Of a stretch of DNA of 64,000 bases, positions 58,010 to 64,000 are shown one piece after another. The stretch comes from Rehmannia glutinosa (lineage: Eukaryota; Streptophyta; Magnoliopsida; Lamiales; Orobanchaceae): contig CM071925.1 of NCBI GenBank assembly GCA_016081115.2, positions 15,418,441 through 15,482,440 on the forward strand, written 5' to 3'. Both the position numbers and the translations under genes were made by a program. How positions within the stretch are numbered: position 1 is the stretch's first letter; every line of letters begins with the position of its first letter. The notes beneath the pieces were generated by a model, which made no database searches, was not told where the DNA came from, and saw only the letters and a list, made by a program, of their open reading frames with translations.

Positions 58010-58570
58010 TGATGCTGCTTTTTTAAGGCAGATCACTCAAGTCAACTGGGTTGACCAAAATCCTCTTCCCGAGAAGAGAAGTCTTCACGCTAGTCCTCTT
58101 CTCGAGGGGGAAGTCTCCTCTTCTTCCTCTTCCCAAAGGGGAAGTCTTCTTGTCTTCTTCTTCTGAGCTGGAAAATCTTTTGATGGGAACTTGCCTGCAC
58201 ATACGCGCAAATATTAGAGGGCTTAGGGGGTTGTCCGAGGGAGGCCCCTCTAGCGCTCAAGTTAGCACGGTGAACGAGAGAAATAACAATAAACGAATAC
58301 TGTAAAATAATGTGTGGGGGAATAATGAATTAATTAAATTACAAATAATAGGAGGGACCTTTTTATACTTAGGACATGGGCCATGTGGGCCGTGTAGGAG
58401 AATTTGACCTATAGGCCAGTCTGCGTAGGAGAACACGGTCGATTGGGCCAAACCCAAACTCCTTTGGGCCAGATTAATTATTAAGAGTCCATTAGGCAAT
58501 TAATATTAAATAAACATATATAAAATAAATTATATATTTAATTAATGAAATACCATTTTTGTCCCCAACA
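58010..58570 (-). repeat. 3' LTR of second gypsy element
   Basis: 561 bp, TGATGCTGCT to GTCCCCAACA. The reversed TATA is in CCTTTTTATACTT near 58,359. The polypurine tract GCTGGGGGGCTTA (coding strand) follows. Confidence 0.88.
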
Positions 58571-58889
58571 TAAGCCCCCCAGCTCCGGTGCTGCGGAGGG
58601 ATGAAGTAGTGCGGGAGCTAATCCGGTGTAAAAGTATTTAGCTTATACTGTATGCGCCTCATGTCTTGCCTTCAGAGGATCTTTGACTGCTTTTGCACGA
58701 GAACGCTTGAAAGGAGCCTTTGACCATATTTTCTAAAGATAATACTTCCCTCTATACTCTTCAACTTTGAAATTTTTTGCTTTGAAAAAGACTTAGGAAA
58801 TTTCTTACAAGTGAAAGTTGAGGTGAGACTTGAGGTGATAGTTGATGGAGAGATGGAGTGCATCAAGTGGAGAGAGAGATCAGAGTCGT

Positions 58890-59015
58890 AGAGGGTGCTT
58901 TCCGGAGCGGGCAAGGGGACCCCTTGGCACCCTCCCCGGGCGTCCACAAGGGCGCGCCTGGGCACCCTCCCCGATGGAGTAGGGTGAGCCCCCGGAGGGC
59001 TTCCCGAGCCCTCTG
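58890..59015. repeat. GC-rich block, counterpart of 2,040-2,205
   Basis: Contains GGGCGCGCC, CCCCGGGCG and complementary G/C runs upstream of the residual ORF start at 59,171. The block is conserved in place and composition with the outer element, less so in sequence. Confidence 0.5.
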
Positions 59016-59170
59016 GTCTATTTTTCTTCTCATTTTTCTCCATCCTCCCCCGAGTTTTCGTATGTTTCGAGCCATGTCCCAGATTTTAGTACTTCTTCTA
59101 TTCCACTTGGAGGTCGATGTGTTATCGGGCCTTCTGTTTCTTGTTCAGTCCTTCCATGTCCACCTTTTTC

Positions 59171-59345
59171 ATGGAGTTTGATATTCTTCCTCTTGCTCCA
59201 GAGTTGTGTTTTGATGGAGAAGGAGTGTAGAGCTCGAGCCAGATTCGAGCTCAAATGATGAGTCTTCCAAGGCAGAGTCCGAGGAAGATAGTCCTAAAGA
59301 GGTCCGTCCCACCAAGTTCAACATAGGCCTCAAATCGGTCCTGCA
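59171..59345 (+). pseudogene. Residual start of opposite-strand ORF
   Basis: ATG at 59,171 (MEFDILPLAPELCFDGEG) and the following acidic serine-rich stretch align with 33,315-33,480. A frameshift occurs near 59,225. The remaining about 1.5 kb of the gene is deleted, so this element has lost the ORF. Confidence 0.55.
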
Positions 59346-59689
59346 TTCCTTGTATTTCTTCATTTTTTTCCGGAGTTTAGCTTTTGATTCTTTGGGAGGA
59401 AGCTTTAATTCTTTCGGAGTGGCTGGAGATACTTGTGTTTTGCTTTATCCCTTCCAGATCTCGGATGGAGCATCCTTCTCGAGCTCGGAGGGAGCACCTT
59501 TCTGGAGCTTGGAGTGAGCACCCTTCTAGAGCATGGAGAGAGAACCCTTCTGGAGCTTGGAGAGGGCATCCTTCTCGAACTTGCTCCAAGTTGATCTTTT
59601 CCCCACACGTGTTAGAATTTTTGCCTTCTTTTTTTGCACATATTCATCATGGAGAAGAATTCTTGGGGACTCTTGCGAGAAACCCGAGG

Positions 59690-60375
59690 CCCCTTCCTCT
59701 GGGGTTTTAGCCAGATGAGGAAAATTTTCGAGGACTCCCTTGTGAGAAGGTCCCTCCCATCTGGGGTCTTTGTCAAAGAGAGATTTTTTCCAATTGCACT
59801 GAGAGGATCCCCATGAGGAGACCCCTCCTCCCCCAGGTCTTAGCCTGAGAGGGTTTTCTGATAACATCGATAGGATTCCCATGCGGAGACCCCTCCTCTC
59901 CGGGGTTTTAGCCAGAGAGGGTTTTCCGATACATCGATAGGATCCCTATGAGGAGACCCCTCCTCTCTGAGGGTTTTAGCCGGAGAGGGTTTTCCGATAA
60001 CATCGAGAGGATCCCTGTGAGGAGAACCCTCCTCTCTAAGGTCTTAGCCGGAGAGGTTTTTCCGATAACATTGAGAGGTCTTAACTGGAGAGGGTTTTCC
60101 AATAACATCAAAAAGATCTCCGTGAGGAGGCCCCTCCTCTCCGGGGTCTTAGCCGGAGAGGGTTTTCCTATAACATTAAGAGGATTCTCGTGAGAAGACC
60201 CCTCCTCTTCGAGGTTTTAGCCAGAGAGGGTTTCTGATAACATCCAGAGGATTCCCGAGAGGAGACCCCTCCTCTCCGAGGTTTTAGCCAGAGAGGGTTT
60301 CTAATAACATCGAGAGGATTCTCATAAGGAGATCCCTCCTCTCCGGGGTCTTAGCCGGAGAGGGTTTAGCTTTGT
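59690..60375. repeat. Minisatellite with GTCTTAGCCGG core (second gypsy)
   Basis: About ten units of roughly 67 bp: GGTCTTAGCCGGAGAGGG, then a TTTTCCGATAACATCGAGAGG block, then GAGGAGACCCCTCC. It occupies the same place relative to gag as 52,840-53,275 and shares its core, but has twice the period. Upstream (59,450-59,600) are further 28-30 bp GGAGCACCCTTCTGGAGC-like units. Confidence 0.78.
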
Positions 60376-60599
60376 TGAGGGGAACATCCAGATGGTCACG
60401 GATTGTGTCCGTGTTTGGCAACCAACTGCGTATAAGAAATCATAGCCAGGAAGTAAAAGCAATTTATTTATTAAAGTAATGAAGTTTTGCGCCCCATCGA
60501 CGGAAATAAGCTAAAACTGACATAAAAATGTTTAACTCCTCTGGGGCGGAAATAAACAGAAAACAGACGAAAATACTAAAGAAGCTGGGAGAGAACTGG

Positions 60600-61849
60600 T
60601 ATTTGAAGGAGCGATCGAGGTTCGCGGTTCCTAAGGTGATGTGGCACTCTCACCGTGCAGTCTAAGGAATTTGCTTTGATCTACGTAGTCCTTCAAGTAA
60701 CCTTTCTGGATGAGTCGCTCGATCTCTTTCTTTAGCCTGAAATAATTATCAGTAGTGTGCCCCTTACTCTTATGGTACTGACATTATAGATGGAACACGC
60801 TCTTGCAGGGTTCTTCATCAATGATCTAGGCGAGCTGATCATCCGTTCTCCTTGGGCCGCGACTAACACTTCAGCCACTGGTGCTTTTAGAGGGGTGAAG
60901 TTCATTCCATACTCCATTCTTTGGTCCTTCCAGGGTTGATTCTTGTCATCTTCCTTTATCTTGCGCTTAATGTTAGATTCTGACTTGGTGGATTCCTCCA
61001 CTCGAATGTGTTTCTCTGCTCGGCCCATCAACTCTTCCAGGGTGAAGGGAGGCTTCTCGGCCAAGGACTCCTTCAAACATCCCTGGCAGAGGTTCTGTTG
61101 TAGTAATCTGGCCAATGTCTCATGATGGACGTTGGAAACTTCATTGACAGCTTCCACGAATCGTTTCATGAAGTCCCTCAATGTCTCTTCTTCCTCCTGC
61201 TTCACCTGAAAGAGGTGAGAGATAGTCGTGGGACACTTCCTGTTGATAGAGAACTGCTGCATAAAGGCTTCGGTGAGTTTATCCATCCCGGATATTGATC
61301 CTACTGGGAGCTGATTCAAAGAAGATAGTGCCCTCTTAGTCAGCGTAGTGCGGAACACCTTGTAGTAGGAGGCATCTGTCATGCCATAGAGATCCGCATT
61401 GGCGTAAAATTTGTTCAAGTGTTTTTGCGGGTCTCCTGTTCCATCATACTCCGGGAGGTTGGGGTCTTGATTTCCGATGGTAGTGGTTCAGACAAAATCA
61501 CAGGGGCCAATGGGCTCCTCCTCATCAATGCAGTTGCTCACAAGTTGGCTTGGCTAGGTTGCACTGCTTGAAATTCTTTAACCGGTAGCGTCTATTCACG
61601 ATTCTGATTTTCACCGCGACCCTCTTCTCTCTCATCTTGATCGTTCTGATCAGGGTCTTCAGCAGTGAGCGGATCCCATGGTGGTTTTCCTGCAACATCT
61701 GATGCGGCTTGATGCCTTAAAGCATTTTGAGCAGCTTCATCCAGGAGAGTCTGTAGGGCTTCCCGGGACAGGCAGATTTCTTCAGCCGGCGGAGCCCCTC
61801 CAGGAGGAGGGGGCGGTGCCCCTCTTGTAAATGGAGGAGGGGTCAACAC
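60600..61849 (-). pseudogene. gag of second gypsy element
   Basis: The proline-rich N-terminus with EEICLSREALQTLLDEAAQN is at 61,592-61,849. The core is open for 228 codons (60,732-61,418): TTLTKRALSSLNQLPVGSIS, MDKLTEAFMQQF, ETLRDFMKRFVEAVNEV, FTLEELMGRAEKHI. One frame away, near 60,660-60,780, is CQYHKSKGHTTDNYFRLKKE, the zinc-knuckle-like end typical of plant gypsy gag. At least two frame breaks (61,420-61,590; near 60,775). The protein would package RNA; the enzymes would have to come from another element. Confidence 0.8.
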
Positions 61850-61988
61850 TCCTCCAAGAGGAGGAGGGTTGGCTCCCCGTCTTCTAGGCGGCCATTCTTC
61901 TTACTGGTTTCCGGTGCGTCGGCCTATAGCTTGAGATTCGACGTCACGTGCTTGCAATTAAGTTTACATTCTTCGTGTACTTTGGTTA

Positions 61989-62006
61989 TTCCCACAGACG
62001 GCGCCA
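61989..62006 (-). other. Primer-binding site of second gypsy element
   Basis: TGGCGCCGTCTGTGGGAA on the coding strand, three bases from the LTR; the standard site of many plant gypsy and gag-only elements. Confidence 0.88.
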
Positions 62007-62009
62007 AAA

Positions 62010-62570
62010 TGATGCTACTTTTTAAAGACAGATCACCCAAGTCATTTGGGTTGACCAAAATCCTCTTCCCGAGAGGGAAGTCTTCACGCTAGTCCTTTTC
62101 CCGAGGAGAAAGTCTTTTCTTCTTCATCTTCCCAAAGGGGAAGTCTTCTTGTCTTCTTCTCCTTGAGCTGGAAAATTCTTTGATAGGAACTTGCCTGCAC
62201 ACACGCGCAAATGGTAGAAGACCCTGGGGGTTGTCCCAGGGAGGCTCCTCCGATGCTCAAGTCAGTACGGTGAGCAAGAGAAATAATAGTAAACGAATAC
62301 TGTAAAATAATGTGTAGGAGAATAATGAATTAATTAACTTACAGATAATAGGAGGGACCTTTTTATACCTGGGACATGGGCCTGGTGGGCCGTGTAGGAG
62401 AATCTGGTCTATGGGTCAGTCCGCGTAGGAGAAAATGGCCGATTGGGCCAAACCCGAACTCCTTTGGGTCAGATTAATTATTAAGAGCCCATTAGGCAAT
62501 TAATATTAAATAAACATATATAAAATGAATTATATATTTAATTAATGAAATACCATTTTTGTCACCAACA
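62010..62570 (-). repeat. 5' LTR of second gypsy element
   Basis: 561 bp, TGATGCTACT to GTCACCAACA, with reversed TATA in CCTTTTTATACC (62,359-62,370). Confidence 0.88.
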
Positions 62571-62579
62571 CAAGTGACT

Positions 62580-62925
62580 ACTAATATTTTTTAGTGGACA
62601 CTAATACTTTTCAGGGAGAAAAATAATAGTTTTTAGGAGGACTAATAATACTTTTGGGGAAAGAAAACTAATACTTATATGGGAACTACTAATATTTTTT
62701 TATTAGAAAAACTAATATTTTTCAAGGGAAATTACTAAAATACTTTTAATTGGAAAACCTAATACTTTTCATGAGGTTACTAAAAGTACTGTTGAAGGGA
62801 ATTACTAATTTTGAAGGAAAAAATCAATACTTTTACGAGGACTACTAAAAATATTGTTCAAAGAGATTACTAATACTTTCCAGGGCAAAAGCTAATACTT
62901 TTAACGGCACTAGTGATACTATGTC
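62580..62925. repeat. Degenerate repeat of ACTAATACTTTT motif
   Basis: The motif CTAATACTTTT or a near variant recurs every 25-45 bp about a dozen times, alternating with GGGAAA or GGGAGAAA. Periodicity is loose, as in an old minisatellite. It begins right after the gypsy LTR. Confidence 0.6.
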
Positions 62926-64000
62926 ACTGCCTAATATTACAAAAATGTCATCGCGTTCAAAATCATAAAAATACCACCGGCTTCTCAAAGTTACAAAAAT
63001 GTCACTGCCTATTTGCATCTGGGTCGGTTTGGGATCCGTCTAATGAAATTGAACCCGTTAGACCATGATAAAAGTTTTTACCCTCTCTCACCCAATGAAA
63101 GAATTAAATAGATGAAATCAACCCTATATAGTAAATGAAAAAATAAATATGAGACATTTCATCACCTCAACATTCCGAGACATGTGTAAACTACTCATTC
63201 TCCCAATTCTACATGGTGGCTTCACATTTATCCATGTAGCAATGCTATATTAAATATATTATCCATGTTTTCCATATATAATTCAAAAGACAACAAATAA
63301 TCCAAAAATCAATTATTCTATTTATACAATCCCATTTTTTCATAAATTAAATATTCTATCTATACAGTTTATTATAATCTAGAAGGTGAATAATAATCCA
63401 GGATTAAACATTCTATCTATACAACCTAAACAAGACATCAATATAATCTAAAAAAGTAACTCTAAAAATATAGAAAATCAAAGATTCTATCTATATAGTT
63501 TATTATAATCTAAAAGTTAAATAATAATCCAAAAATTAAAGCTTCTATGATCAATCTATACAATCCATCTATATCTATCTATATAAAACTAGCACAGTTA
63601 ACTAAGTGATACTTTAAGCATCAAATAATAATATTTTTAAAATTCACGTCATTTTGTATCACAAATCTCGTGTAACACACTGGTGTTTTTCTAGTAATTA
63701 AATAAATGTCCACACATAACACGTGAGGTTCCGAATTATTTCATATGCCCACACAACACTTGAAATTCGAACTCAAATTTCTTGATTTTAAAAATTCAAT
63801 TTTGCATGGGATAGACCTTATGAGCATTAGCGAACAATTTTTGAGAAAGAAACGATTGTATTAAAACTTAAAGGAGACTCTCATCTTCAGGTATAAGTGT
63901 TAGAGTAGTGTCCTGCGAGCCAATTAGTGGCGAGCATTTTATACTCTTGTAAAGACAATCTTATTCATAAATGCATTTATCTTTATATAATTGTTTTATC
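62926..64000. other. AT-rich DNA with dispersed direct repeats
   Basis: No gene seen. CTATCTATACAGTTTATTATAATCT-like blocks (63,356-63,410 and 63,488-63,542), each followed by AATAATCCA, form a direct repeat about 132 bp apart. A run of CTATCTATA units lies at 63,550-63,590. Confidence 0.5.

Larger units (their letters stand above)
58010..62570 (-). mobile_element. Second gag-only Ty3/gypsy element
   Basis: 4,561 bp with two LTRs of equal length (58,010-58,570 and 62,010-62,570, 561 bp each), a perfect primer site (61,989-62,006) and a polypurine tract (58,571-58,585). Flanks are CAAGG and CAAGT, a TSD with one mismatch. It encodes only gag on the minus strand and keeps just the first codons of the opposite-strand ORF. 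It is the uninterrupted sister of the outer element and gives the empty site for the solo LTR at 2,340. Confidence 0.88.

Noticed and set aside
63574..63595. Helitron 5' end (TC start followed by ATATAAAACTAG)
   Set aside because: Only a weak resemblance within CTATCTATA repeats, and the other end would lie outside the window.

Overview
The window is intergenic DNA of a flowering plant (probably a eudicot; the species cannot be told from sequence). It is almost entirely LTR retrotransposons stacked inside one another, and I recognise no intact host gene. The evidence is plant-type copia elements with initiator-Met tRNA primer sites, gypsy elements with the TGGCGCCGTCTGTGGGAA primer site, a hAT-like DNA element, a tRNA-derived SINE and a LINE tail.

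Target-site duplications resolve most of the nest. From outside in: a decayed gypsy solo LTR (548-1,213 plus 55,627-55,660); a gag-only gypsy element (1,214-55,621, TSD TGCGT); a copia family B solo LTR in + orientation (2,340-33,305, TSD CCTTT); a SIRE-like copia family A element (2,644-32,417, TSD ACTTC). The 5' LTR of that last element is split twice. One insertion is a family B copia (15,715-25,423, TSD TCTTG), which itself holds a related solo LTR (23,869-25,356, TSD ATTGT). The other is a deleted family A copy (25,542-32,384, TSD ATCAT). A separate arm of the outer gypsy element holds a hAT-like element (33,863-34,662) joined to a tandem family A copia array (34,663-51,202). Right of the nest (55,661-64,000) lie AT-rich DNA, a SINE, a LINE 3' end, a second gag-only gypsy element (58,010-62,570) and degenerate AT-rich repeats.

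The copia elements lie on the minus strand (except the family B solo LTR at 2,340-33,305) and encode gag, protease, integrase, RT and RNase H. Family A adds a long third ORF (ORF3) between RNase H and the 3' LTR. It has a plant transposon-protein-like N-terminus, an acidic centre, a coiled coil, a conserved C-terminal motif and a basic tail. A gene-like leader with TATA, CT-rich and AAACCCTA elements precedes it. The gypsy elements have gag but no pol. The outer one carries an opposite-strand ORF of the 'putative gypsy type transposon' type with spliceosomal introns.

Two signals deserve most attention. Every family B LTR carries an array of small hairpins with a nearly constant GTGGT loop and varying but complementary stems, ending at the AATAAA signal. 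And in the younger family A copies (about 25.5-51.2 kb) the differences between near-identical copies sit at CAG/CTG sites and look like methylation-linked consensus errors. Many frameshifts there may not be real.
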